Shown: positions 24,530 to 36,300 of the stretch, piece by piece | How the letters are laid out: each line of letters opens with the position of its first letter | How positions within the stretch are numbered: the stretch's first letter is position 1 | The notes under the pieces: generated by a model | The model's input: the letters and a program-made list of their open reading frames with translations, nothing else | The model's database searches: none | Told to the model about the DNA's origin: nothing | Source of the DNA: Misgurnus anguillicaudatus | Taxonomy: Eukaryota; Chordata; Actinopteri; Cypriniformes; Cobitidae | NCBI RefSeq assembly: GCF_027580225.2 | Contig: NC_073355.2 | Coordinates: forward strand, 16,733,501 to 16,797,500 | Reading direction: 5' to 3' | Length of the DNA stretch: 64,000 nucleotides | Position numbers and translations under genes: made by a program

Positions 24530-25200
24530 GTCAGCAAGGGTCAAGCCGCAAGAGAATCTTATTTTTAATCTTATTATGGTGTATTACCAAAACACTATTT
24601 TGAAAATAAAACTGCAGTTACAAATCAGTTTAACAATAGTTTTGCTGACATCTTAACATCTATTAATGGTGGCTTGGAATGTTTCTAAGCAAGACTTTAA
24701 GCTCGACAGGTAAGAAACCAGAAATGTAAGTACTACACACGAACAATAGCAAGACTGTAAACACATTTATGAGATTATATAATTAAAAGCATTACACAGG
24801 GCTTTTATGGATCATTATAAATATCAGAAAGTGAAACGTCAATTATGGCACATGTAGGGTGGTTGGTATTTTATCTTTATCGTTTACTGCCGTATTCTAA
24901 CGTTGATGTTTTAATAGATGCAGTCTCTATAAATAAAACATCTACCTGGTTATCGTCAGAGGGTTGTTGTAATATACAGTACACGCAAACCTGTGCATTC
25001 ATGGCGATCATTTTAAACTACGAGCTGGTTAACTTACCTAAAGAGCCTTACATATATCTATGCCTGATGCACATGTAACAATATTATCGATCTTGTTATG
25101 GGACCGACACCATAGTCGGAGTGTTAAAACATTTATTGCAACTGTTTTTGCTATTATTACTACAACATATTTTGCTTTACGCGGTAGAGTACAGATTCTC
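24530..25200. other. No feature recognised
   Basis: AT-rich sequence in the putative first intron of nsmce1. The frames at 24845 and 25304 have no family similarity. Confidence 0.5.
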
Positions 25201-25206
25201 ACAAAC

Positions 25207-25320
25207 CTGTTTTGAATCTGAGATGTTTGTTGGTGCAACACTCGCGCGGTCCAACTAGAAACGATACTTCCGGTCACGTCACGTGATACAGTCCGTGTCG
25301 TCACTGCAGAACTTGAGAAA
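25207..25320 (-). promoter_or_regulatory. Candidate nsmce1 promoter and non-coding exon 1
   Basis: On the minus strand, an ETS-like ACTTCCGG / CCGGAAGT site (25267-25274) and overlapping CACGTCACGTGA E-box/CRE-like sequence lie just upstream of a stretch ending AAAACAG, then donor GTTTGT at 25206. This fits a short untranslated first exon spliced to the acceptor near 23317. It is inferred from motifs and splice signals only. Confidence 0.45.
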
Positions 25321-25324
25321 GCAC

Positions 25325-25888
25325 AAAGCAGCCCTTTTAAATGATAGATTTGTAAACTTTAATAATGTAATACGTATTTAATACGTGTTTTATTATTTTA
25401 AACGTTTTCTTAATTATATCAATTATTTAAAACAGCTGAATCAACAGAGCTCTGTAAAGACATCAGCAAAAACCAAGCTGGGAGACCCCAGGTTATTTAG
25501 TTGTCAAACCATGGTTAATTTTTGTAAGGGTTATAGCTACATTTTTACTTTGACTAAATTTACTAAAATAAATCAAGGTCAAATTTGCAAATTAATCTGC
25601 ATTTTCTACATGTTACATTTTAAAAACAAAATACATTGTATCCAACTGGGCTACAAGAACACTTTGAATTTGAATATAATAGACTTTGTATGTTTTAACA
25701 TTAGACAGATTTATATATGTATATATATATATAGTAGCAAACAGAGGGTTTATTGTAACACCTGCTAGAAATGTTTGTAAAAATTCTGGCTATATACCAA
25801 AGGTGGATATTGTTTATATATCTGCCTAGATAGATGTCCAAACATTCATTCATGATTCTTCATCTAACCATCGTTATAATCCTGTAAA
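25325..25888. other. No feature recognised
   Basis: AT-rich intergenic sequence with a short TATATGTATATA run near 25713. No exon-like or transposon structure is seen. Confidence 0.5.
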
Positions 25889-26149
<261 letters not shown>

Positions 26150-26938
26150 CAGTCAAGCTCAAAATTAATCATGCATTTTTATCTGTTGGTATTGCATAGA
26201 ATCCATGATGCCATGTGTCTGATCAAGATGTCTAGGACCTCCAGCAGAAAAATCATTTTTCATTTTACACATGGGGTACATTTTACCCCTGTGTGCACCA
26301 AACTAATGTTGAGTTTTTGCTGCTAAAAAATAGGGCGTTTTTTAAAATGTGGTCAATTCAAAATCGATTCGCAAAGAGCAGACCTTGTGAATCGAAATCG
26401 AATCGATCTGGAACATCTGAATTGATACCCAGCCTTACTAAAAAAGCTATTATTTTTGCTTCATCTGACCATAGAACATTTGAAAAGTTACTGAAACTAC
26501 TGGAACTTCAAACGGGATGGGTTATATGGTCAGATGAAACAAAAAATAGCTGTTTTTAAACCTGACTGTCCCTGTTATAAATCATCTACATGGCCATGGT
26601 TGGATCTTCTTTCAGGGCAAGGATCCCAAACAAACATCAAAACTAACACAAAAATTAGTCACTGAGCACAAAATGAAGCTTTAGCCATGACAATCCCATA
26701 GTCCCCTGACCTGAACCCTAAAGAAAATGAGTGGGATGAACTGAAAAGAAGAAGCACCAACATGGAGCTGGAATCTGAAGGATCTGGAGAGATTCTGCAT
26801 GAAGGAATGGTCTCTAAACTCTTGTCAGGTGTTCTCCAAACTCAGGCATTATAGATGAAGACTCAGAGCTGTTCTCTTGGGAAAAGGAGGTTGCGGAAAG
26901 AATTTAATATAAGGGTATGATTAATTGTGAGCAGTGTG
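26150..26938 (+). mobile_element. Internally decayed Tc1-like transposon
   Basis: The left end CAGTCAAGCTCAAAATTAAT pairs with the right end ATTAATTGTGAGCAGTG, with TA outside both ends. The plus-strand interior keeps transposase fragments: QTGWVIWSDETKN near 26510-26550 (first catalytic Asp) and SPDLNPKENEWDELKRR near 26701-26750. In the latter, Ile of the usual NPIEN is replaced by Lys. Length and frame are broken. Confidence 0.8.
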
Positions 26939-27070
26939 TATTAGAGAAAAATATAGCTGGACTGTATATATATACAGAGATAACCACCATTTTTTAAATT
27001 GTTCAGAAATCTCGTTTTTTGGTTGTGCATTCCAATTAATTTCAGTTCAACTGCAGTTGATTTGTTTTGA

Positions 27071-27100
27071 GAGAGAGAGAGAGAGAGAGAGACTGAGAGA
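27071..27100. repeat. (GA)n run
   Basis: GAGAGA repeated for about 22 bases, followed by CTGAGAGAGATG. Confidence 0.9.
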
Positions 27101-27219
27101 GATGCATGCATCAATGCAAATAGAAAGTTTTATTTTTGAAAGGGCTGCACAATTAAAAAAAAATCATCATTGTCAGTTATTTCCCCTAATATTGTATTAA
27201 CATATATCATTTTGATTAC

Positions 27220-28100
27220 AGCTTTTCTCAGTTGCTTAAACACAATTCTTGAAACTATGCCTCTTATTCTGAAAACAGAATCCATAACTTCTCACCCAAT
27301 TCTCCAAACATCCTTTTTTCAGGTCAAAATGAAGCTCTACACTTAAAACCATTCACTCTTACTGAAAAACGAAACGTTTTCCTAACACATCACACACAAG
27401 CTTTCAAACACACACACACTACAACATAGTCTTACACTGGTGGTGCAATAAATTCAAAACAATACATCCAAAACTGGTAAGTTGCTTGCGATTCTTCCCC
27501 TCAAAAACCTTTTCACGTGACCAAAAAAGACACAATCAATGTTGGCACATTTTTATTCATTCATGTGCTACACAGCGCAACTGTAAAAAAATAAAACGAG
27601 AATTATTCCGCCTCAGCATTCCGTCTTTGTTCTGAGTCAGGCCAGAGAAATTCGTCCACATCACAGGCCATTGGCCCTTCCCTCCTTCTTTACCACATCC
27701 TTCTCCTCTTTCCTCTTCCTCCTCCTATTCTCCCTCGACGTATTCCTTCATTTCTCTGTGGATCCATTGTTCCAAACTCAGTGAACTTATTTGGGCCCTT
27801 TTATCTATCTATTGAAGGATCTGATTGATGTGTGTTCAATTTTGACTCTTAGTGTTTCCACCTTGGTAATTGTTTGCTATTTGAGCCTAGCTGTGCTGAC
27901 TTAAGTGAACAGTATTGAATGCTTTCCAAAAGACCACATAAGCACTGAGAAATGTAAGGATTTTTGTGGAGAGTTTTGCAGTAACAGTTCACCCAATCTG
28001 ACTCATATGTTAAAGCAGAGGAACAGTGTTTATAGTTAAACTAAATGGGTGTGCTTTTAGAAAAATGGCGTAATGGTTTTGAAATTTTATTTTAAAAGCC
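27220..28100 (-). mobile_element. Remnant of an IS630-like DNA transposon
   Basis: A minus-strand stretch at 27665-27603 reads CDVDEFLWPDSEQRRNAEAE and then a stop. From memory this resembles the C-terminus of a fish IS630/Tc1-related transposase family. The rest of the gene is missing. Flanking AT-rich sequence resembles the CGATTGCTTAxACAC ends of the element at 39450-40445. Limits are approximate. Confidence 0.45.
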
Positions 28101-28229
28101 TGGTTATAGTGTTTTGGCAATCGATAAAAATTTAATTGTAACACTGTGTTAAAACTAACACCACTGTGTAAAAATGTTTTCAATCCCAGCTATTAGTAGG
28201 AGTTGCTGACATGTTTCAAAAAAATGCTG

Positions 28230-28450
28230 TTATGTTTTAGGTAACAAGACAGTGAGTAAAATAATACAGGGTTGGATTTGGTACACACCCAACTCAGAAA
28301 TCGAGAAAGAAAATTACTCCCATAAACACTCTTTTGTTCAATAGCCTATATTAACCAAAACACATTAAAACTTTTCCTAAATTGACAGGAGATCATCTTC
28401 TGACAGTAAGAGAAAAATACCAAAGGCACAGATTGCTCGGCCTCGTATAA
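28230..28450. repeat. Part of the GAGCGGGGCACAAAC-type element, interrupted
   Basis: Bases about 28378-28438 match 18480-18545. The copy appears to continue after 32630 (GTGCTGTTTGTGCC), the intervening 4.2 kb being a later insertion. Confidence 0.5.
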
Positions 28451-29878
28451 CAACCCTATATCACGCAAATACGTGACTATTTCACGTATGGACCAACGTG
28501 AAAATGTCACGTTTTGCCGGTTTTGAACGTGAGCATGTCAAGTTTTCTGTTTGTGTCACTTTCACGTTTTGGTTACTCAACTTTTTTGTCCTGTTTTCAA
28601 ACCATTTTCGCTTCGGTTTAGGGTTAGATTTCCCAGATAGCAAAAAATATCCGCAGGACTTCTTTTTGCCGCCAGCCCTAAGCTGTCGGCTATAGGTGCG
28701 TCCCGCTGGCGGGGATGAAACGTTTGCCGCCGAATACGTCACTCCCCTCTCTTGCGATTTGCCGCCGGCATGCAGCCGGCGGCCCGACTGCTTAATTTTC
28801 TCTGGCGGTTGCCTCCGTCTAATAGACCGCGGCAGGCTGGCGGCAAGCCGCTTTGAAATCTTCTCAAAATCAACATTGGCCATTGGAGTTAAAGTACTGA
28901 CAGCATTTTAAGTTTCACATTTGAGCGGTTATAAAATCATAATAGCCTATATATGTGAATTATATCAAATAGGATAGTTGTTTTGCTCCAAAGCAAAGAT
29001 ATGTAAGTTATGTTTATACGAATGTGTTTTAAGTTAGTTTCCTTTTTTACACCCTGAGTTCAAGCATGTTTCACATGCATCTAAAGCCAGTAGGGTTTAT
29101 AACAGATTCTTGAAGTTTTAGGAAATTACATTTAAATTACTTTTAAACTCTGAAGCGATTATACAGTAATATATGTGAAATATATCGAATTATTTTATCA
29201 CTTAGGTGAACATTTGTACATGTCTTTGATTTATGCACTTGACTGGAAATTTCCTTTATGTCTTTCATTATTTTTCAACATCGATTTAATTTTTTTTACC
29301 TTTTACGTGTACAAGGATTATTTTGCGATTGCGACCTGTACAAATTAATTGAGACAAAAAAGAAAGTGTTAAAGCACAAACAGTGAAGTACCGCCACCGG
29401 TCGACAGGGGCAGCACTTAAAAAAGACGGAAGAATTGTAAACCGGAAGATAACGTGTCCTCCCAGAGAGCACTCGGCGTCACACATTTCAGTGTTTGAAG
29501 AGAGGATCAAGATACAGATTTAAGACAAAAGTCATCAATTACGATCGTTTAAGTAAGTACATGTTTCATTTTTGTGTAACGCAATTATGTTCATGTATAG
29601 AAGTTGTTTAAATTACTTTGTTTGTCTGAACAAGTATGCTCCCCTAGCTAAAGTGGCTAGCAAGTGTAAGCGAACACATGCTGTTTTGCCTTTGTTTGTT
29701 ATAGTACACACGGAGGTTAAGCAAAGTTCTAGTTCTCTTATTTTTTATTTAAAAGTTGTTAGTAAGACTATGTTTGCTCTATGCTGCTTATCCAGTAACT
29801 GAAGTTGTAATAACAATGTAGTTTTATTCATATTTTCTTGCAGATAGCTTGCCCAGAGCACAGCATCTCGTGCACAGC

Positions 29879-31117
29879 ATGAAGTTTTCAGCTATCAAGG
29901 TATATTAGGCCTGTGTCTTAGTGTGCAGTGTTTTAACAATATTTAAAATAGTGCTTTTAGTTGTTGTTTTTTTTTATATATAATGTAGATTTCTAGAGGC
30001 TCCAGAATGAAAACCAAGCCCTGCAGTGCAAAAAATGAAAGTCTTGCTTGGTTTTCTTTTGTCTTGTTTTCTAATATTGGTATCTGAAAATTCTTAAATT
30101 GAGACGCTGACTTTGTGGGCAGGTGGCTTAGGATATTGGGTTTTGTTTGTTGAAATAAATGATGAAAATCGGGAGTTTTTTGTTACTTAAAACAAGTAAA
30201 AAAATTGCCTGTGCAGTAAGAAAAATAAACTAAATTCCAGTTTTTAACTTAATCAACTTAAATTGAGTTTATTTTTCTTACTGCATTGGCAGATATTTTG
30301 ACTTGTTTTAAGTAAAAAGAAAAACTCTTGATTTTTATCATTTATTTCAATAGCAAGACTTGATATCTTGAGCCACTTGCTTGCCAAGTCAATGTGTCTC
30401 AATTTGAGAATTTTTAGATATTTATATTAGAAAACAAGACAAAAAACTAGGTAAGACAATCATTTTTTGCAGTGTGAGGGAGAAGAACCAAGCCCCGAGG
30501 GAACGTAGTGAACGAGCAGGTAAGAACATGCATTCTTTCTTAAATTTTACTTTTTTTGTCTGTGATGTAGGTCCAAAATTACCATATGCCTTTCATTTTG
30601 TAGCTTCGGATGACAGCGGCTTACTTTTAATGTTGCTTGACAACACTTTGAGGCAGGATAAAATGCTCAAGGAACAATTTGTAAGTGTGCTAATTTTGCC
30701 GTAGGGTAATCTAAAAGTAAAATTAAGTTTGTACACTGCATATACAGTCTGAATCCACAGCCTGTCTCACATTTATGTATGAGAAAATTCTGAGAAATGT
30801 AATTTGTAACACTTTTTTTGAATTTTCAGCTTTAGAGTATCTTCTCTAATCACCTTTCAATTAATACAACCTGGACTGGTGTAGGGAATCAAGCATGTTT
30901 TAGAGACCTGTTTCTGAAGACCATTGTTCAAAGTAAGTTAGATTTTTATATTTAAGTAGATGTGTATGGCCTTATGTTATTCAAATGGAATGACAGTTCT
31001 GTATTTTCTACAGGAGCCATCCGAAAGAACCCGGCAACCCAGGATGCCACTGATGGGGCTGTCCAGGTTAATGTTACGCGTAACCTGAAAGGAGCATCTG
31101 ACCGTGAAGGCGGATAA
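29879..31117 (+). pseudogene. Transposon-borne DUF4806-like gene, broken
   Basis: Exon-like pieces with good splice signals are: ATG at 29879 to 29899 (MKFSAIK, donor GTATAT); a piece interrupted by a MITE and ending 30519; 30571-30679; 30830-30932; 31014-31117. They join in frame to give ...PKLPYAFHFVASD..., LFLKTIVQ and RAIRKNPATQDATDGAV, ending GASDREGG. The order of Trp-Thr-Gly, a Phe-x-Leu motif and an AIRKNP block resembles DUF4806 C-terminal domains as I remember them. An in-frame TAG at 30833-30835 and the MITE in the second exon break it. The function of the family is not known to me. Confidence 0.55.
30026..30476. mobile_element. Palindromic MITE inside an exon of the DUF4806-like gene
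   Basis: TGCAGTGCAAAAAATGAAAG on the left pairs with TCATTTTTTGCAGTG on the right, with internal arms such as CTTACTGCATTGGCAGATAT. The exon sequence AACCAAGCCC is present on both sides (about 30013 and 30487), so a short stretch was duplicated. Confidence 0.7.
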
Positions 31118-31119
31118 AG

Positions 31120-32090
31120 GCGGCACACAGCTGAGAGGGACCCACAGCTGACCCCTTAAACCGAGGCTGACTACTGACACCCCAGCATCACTGACAACTG
31201 GAACCCTTTTTTTATCCTGCAGTCAGTAACATCAAGAAGCCTGAAGTGTGACAGTACACTCAACCAATCCACACTTCACTGTGAAAATTTCTTTTTTTCC
31301 AAATTCCCTGGGACCCTGCCTTGATGGCAGCTCCTCGGAAAGATATGGAATGGCGAAAAGGTTTGTCCTTTATACAGGTGCACGAGAGAAAGTACTGATC
31401 ATAAGCGCCTCATGCTTATACATTACATTCATGTGGATCTTTTTTAATGTCTTTAGTGTCTTTTACTGTTTTTTTTAGTCATGTGGATTTGTTTTTTTTT
31501 AATCATTCTGTTTATGTTGATGTGTGTTGTGTTATAAGCTACTGGGACCTTGAATTTCCCATTGAGGATCAATAAAGTATCTGTTCATTTTTCATTCACA
31601 AGAGACAGATCATATTGCAGCAAAGTAAAAATATTGTGTCCCAGGTCAGCAATGCCATTATAATAGTCTATTCTAGTCCAGAGCTTTACTCTAAATGATT
31701 AACACTTATCCTATTGTTAGAAATGACTATTATTTGGTATGCTGGCCATTCTTTGGTACCAAATATCCTCATTACTTAATATAATGTTTACTGGTAGCCT
31801 AATTATTTTCATCTTAGAGCTGACCTCTAAATTATTAACAATTGTTGTAAATGTTCTAATTTGCTTGTAATGTTTTTTTTTAAACTAGAATTTATTTGAA
31901 AACCTGTATGTTCTTTAGTACTTTTTTATTTTTCAGTTATTTATATTTTAGTGCTCTTACACATCTTAGTTCAATGACTGTTAATGTACTTTGAAATGTG
32001 GAATAAAAACTCCAAATGAGAATTTGTCTGATTTGATCAATCATTATTTTTGATAAACTGCATACTAGAAATAGCCTATATAAATATATA
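31120..32090. other. 3' part of the transposon interior
   Basis: Non-coding, with AATAAA near 31570 and GGAATAAAAACT near 32000 that could end transcripts of the transposon gene. Nothing else is seen. Confidence 0.4.
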
Positions 32091-33061
32091 TATATACAAT
32101 AAGCGGCGGCAAATCGCTCGAAAATAGCGTTTGCCTCCGACGGGCCGCGAAAGAGCCGCCTTTAATATAAAGGCGGCCGAACGGCGGTTGGCCGGCGGGC
32201 CAGCCGCGGATTGAAGGCGGTAGACAGCCGGCTGCCGCTTTTAAAAAGCGGCTGCCGCCGGCGGTCCGCCGTCAGACGTGTTTGCGATTACGCCTTTATG
32301 ACGCTTCTACTGTCGCCAGAGCACCGCCGGTGGTCCGCCGACTCATTGGTATCTTTTGCTATCTGGGTTGGTGCTTGTGTTATATGTCACTTTAAGTATT
32401 TGTCACTTTAAGTATTAGTTTATAAAACAAAAGATACAATACTTAGTCTTTTATATTTTCTAAACTTTAACCAATTGTCGCCTGACGTTGGGGTTAGAGT
32501 TTGTTTAGGTAAGGATGTCATTTTATGTAAATCTAACCCTAAACCGAAGCAAGAAATTAGGACAAAAAATTTCACGTTGGTCCATACGTGAAATAGTCAA
32601 GTATTTGCGTGATATTGGGTTGCGTATAAATAATGTAAAGTAGCCATGGTGCTGTTTGTGCCACGTGCACCCCTATGATTAAAAGAGGGCTTGAGGAAGT
32701 GAAACTAATGTTAAGAAAAAAAGCGATTCTCTGAAATAATGCAATAATTTCATCCTTCCTACTTAAAAAACCTTTCACACACTTGCATAATATTTCCTCT
32801 GATATTCGTCAACATTATGCCCATATGGTTAAAACAAAGATTATAATGTTTGCATTAACATTATCTCATCGTTCGCTTTTGCGTGAACCCTGTTCGTTTT
32901 TCCATGGAATCGTCCCTGCCTTTCCCTCCGTGTGTTAACAAGCTGGAGATCAGTGGTTAAGGATGTATAACAGTGAATAGTACATGCTTGAACAGACCTG
33001 GAGTCAGCGACTCAACACAGCCCCGGTGGACAAGTAGTGACAGAAGGGAGCAATGCGCGTG

Positions 33062-33070
33062 TTCCTGGAA
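33062..33070. promoter_or_regulatory. STAT-type palindrome TTCCTGGAA upstream of il4r
   Basis: TTCN3GAA, the general STAT consensus, lies 304 bases before the il4r start codon. Mammalian IL4R is induced by IL-4 through STAT6, which prefers a four-base spacer, so the link is only suggestive. Confidence 0.3.
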
Positions 33071-33373
33071 ACTTTAAACACACGCCCCTTTTTGCAAAAT
33101 TCCATGCTAGTACGAAAAGGGAAGTATAGCGAGTTGCCATTTATGTTCGGTGTCCGTGTAAATGTTTTCAGATACTAACCCGAACATTTTTTTTTTATGA
33201 TTTCTGCGTTGTTTTACTTGGCCTAAAGTAGCCTATATATATTTTTAAGTGGGTTCAACGAACACGTATGGATTATGGAAACGCAACTTTAAGTGACGAT
33301 TAATTTTTTTTTAGAAAGCAGTGCTTTCGATTAGTAATATTTTACATTTAAGCCGTAAAAAAGGACGGGCACG

Positions 33374-36300
33374 ATGCGTTTCACAGTTTTTTTGTGGCAG
33401 ATCTTTATGCTGTTGCTTCACGCAGTTTGTTACGGTAAACACGTACTCGTCTCATTAACCATTTACGTTTTAAATATAGCAAAATAGTGAGGTACAATCG
33501 TAGAAATATTAACAAAGTGTTTATTTCGTTATTTTTAGGAAGCCCTGTAAACAGTTTAGGGCCAACAGAAGAGGACTTTAGGTGTTTTAATGACTACGAA
33601 ACAGAAGTAAAATGCCATCTTTCTTCTGTGAGTCTTACAAGCTGCTCTGAATACAAGCTGAATGTCACCCAAGAGTTTGCAATGGAAAGGTAAGTGCTTA
33701 TTTCTAATATGGTTCTTCTGTAACAATAAACCGGTTGATGCTTGTTCACTATTAAAAAAATTAAATGTCACTTTTATGGTAAATATCCATAAATGTATTA
33801 TTTAATTAATTTCCATTTACACAATTTACATTATTATTATTATTATTATTATATTGTAGATTATTATAACTTTATAATATTGTATTACAGGTTCGATAAA
33901 TATTCATGCATTTTCGAGCGAAGTGCCAGCGATTGTGAATGCACGTTTAAAGTGCCAAATGGGTTTGTGCCAGCTGAGAACTTCACTACTGAACTTTTGA
34001 AAGGAGTGAATGTTTTATTTTCTAAAAAAATGAAGACTGCGAAATTCAGTAAGTATAAATATGTGTTGTTGTTTCTAGCTTTTTTCATATAAAAAATGTA
34101 TGTGACCTTATTGGACAATCCCTACTGAAACAAACAAACAATAGAAACCTTTTAATAGGTTAAATAGGAATTTTACTGGTTGTAATGGAAACTATAATGG
34201 TCCATGGGTCTATACTGTTATGTGTTGGAATCTATAGGTGGCACCATTAAATTCTACTTGAATATTTCCCAAAATGTTTCTAATGTTTTAATGTTAAAAG
34301 CTTATGTTATTTTAATGGAGACCAGTAGAATTTCTGTAATGTTTCTATTGTTTTATTCAGCAGTGATATCATTTATGTTCATTTTCTTTTTGTGCAGTCA
34401 AACCGAAAACTCCAGTCTTATCAGTTGAGACGGCTAAAAATGGAAACTTTATAGTAAAGTGGAACAACACGTATAAGGAGAAAAAAAGTTTTATGAACTC
34501 ACTAAAAATACACCTGACCTATGGGTACGAAGGACAAAAGGAAAAGGCAAGGAAAAAGGGATAATAATAGACCCAACTGTTTGTGTCATGTAGTTGTAAA
34601 ATTGCTAAAAACAAATTTGTTAATACAGATAAGCGTGGACAGGCAGGACTCTGAGGAACACTATGAAATTATAGGTGCAAACCTAAAGGCAAAAACCACA
34701 TACATTCTGACGGCAAAAATGAGCACAGACTACAATGATCATCAGATATATAGTGACGAAAGCGAACCAAGAGAGTTTATAACAAGTAAGTCTATTCATA
34801 TCTCTATACAGACATAGGCAATTCCATGCAAATGTCAACCTTATGTTTACCCAAAAGTACCATACTGATATCTCAGATGTCAATATTCGGTTGTTTAAAT
34901 ATGCAAAGTCTCTATAAAAAGTTTTAAAGTTACAGTAAAGTGCAAATTAAGAAATCACATCTATAACACTATTTTTCTCATAAATGTGCATACAAAAATG
35001 TATTAAAATATATAATATTTGTTCTTTCAAGAGCCATCTCTATTTGATGGGTATTATTGCTTCTTGTTTGTGCATTTTACTTCACAGAATTCCTATAAAA
35101 TTTGTTGTCTCTCATTTTTTTTATCACATCCGTAACACATGTATCTAAAATAGAAAACATGTAAATAGACTGAGATTGTCTGGACTCTTTTATTAAGGGT
35201 TTAGGAACATATAAACAGATGGTTCAATATATTGGTAATGAATACATTCTCTGAGCATTTATATTTTAAGTGTTCGATTGCAAATGTCACATCCATAATG
35301 CTGTATTCTGCAGTTGCTCATACGTAACCCTGAAAATTTGACTGCTTATGCTATCGTGTATTATGTTGTGCTATCTGTCGTTTTTCTGTGCTTTTCACTG
35401 CTTCTATTAATGTAAAGCTGCTTTGAGACAATTAACTTGTGAAAAGCGCTATATAAATAAAATTGAATTGAATTGAATTTGATAATTCTAATAAATCTCT
35501 TTGTTCTCCATAGCCTCATCACAATTCAATATCATTCCAGTTGTTTGCGTTGCTTTGATCATTCTAATATTCACAATCTTCATCTTTATTTTCAGGTAAC
35601 ATATTTTCTATTCCGTAGTATATAAGCCTGTTTGTCAAAACTTATTTTTGAGAAATTCACACTCATTTGACTTTTGCATTACAGCATCAAGAAAAGATGG
35701 TGGGACAAGATTTCCAAGCCCAAAATTAATCTCGGAGAAGACATTATAAAAAACCATTTGGTTTGTGTTTTACAATATTTATTCATTATAATGTCTTTAT
35801 CATGATTAAATCTCTAATGTTAAAGTAAATAAGTGCCTTTGTCCTTTTGTATATGTTAAAATAGATGTTTCCACCAGCCTCCACGGCAATCTCCCAAATC
35901 TGGGTGGATAATTCAAAACAGGACCTTAAGGAGGAAAAGAAATTGTAAGATTTTCTTTGGCAACACGTTACATGCAATTCATTCTAGTTCTTATTTAAAC
36001 ATACACGCCTTTATTTTCTTTATTTCTATTTACAGTATGTTGCCGTCATCAGTAGATATTCGCAGTGAGAAAAGTTGTAATAGTGACAAAGAATCAGTGG
36101 ATTATGCCCAGACTTGCTCTGTTTCCCGGGAATTGGACAACAACATAGCACGCACTGAACGTGACCTGGATAAGATGATGGGGCACCTGATGAAAAACGA
36201 ACCACAAATGACACCTGAAAAGGGTCTCGATATAGAATTCAACTACGCCAACAACAGAGACTCTGGGAATTGCTCCGGGTCATCATTTTTTACTAATAGG

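Larger units (their letters stand above)
28632..32367 (+). mobile_element. DNA transposon with CCCAGATAGCAAAA ends carrying a broken gene
   Basis: The tips CCCAGATAGCAAAA and TTTTGCTATCTGGG are exact complements. Both ends continue into GC-rich subterminal arrays of CCGGCGG/GCCGCC words (28680-28850 and 32100-32340). The interior holds a spliced gene related to DUF4806 proteins plus a later palindromic MITE. I cannot assign the superfamily with certainty. Confidence 0.65.
28451..32622. mobile_element. Inverted-repeat element interrupted by a second transposon
   Basis: The left end CAACCCTATATCACGCAAAT and following ACGTGACTATTTCACGTATG match the reverse complement of 32531-32622. CGTATAA occurs immediately outside both ends (28444-28450, 32623-32629). 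The inner transposon at 28632-32367 sits between the arms. Removing it brings together sequence consistent with GGGTTAGATTTACATAAAA. Confidence 0.65.
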
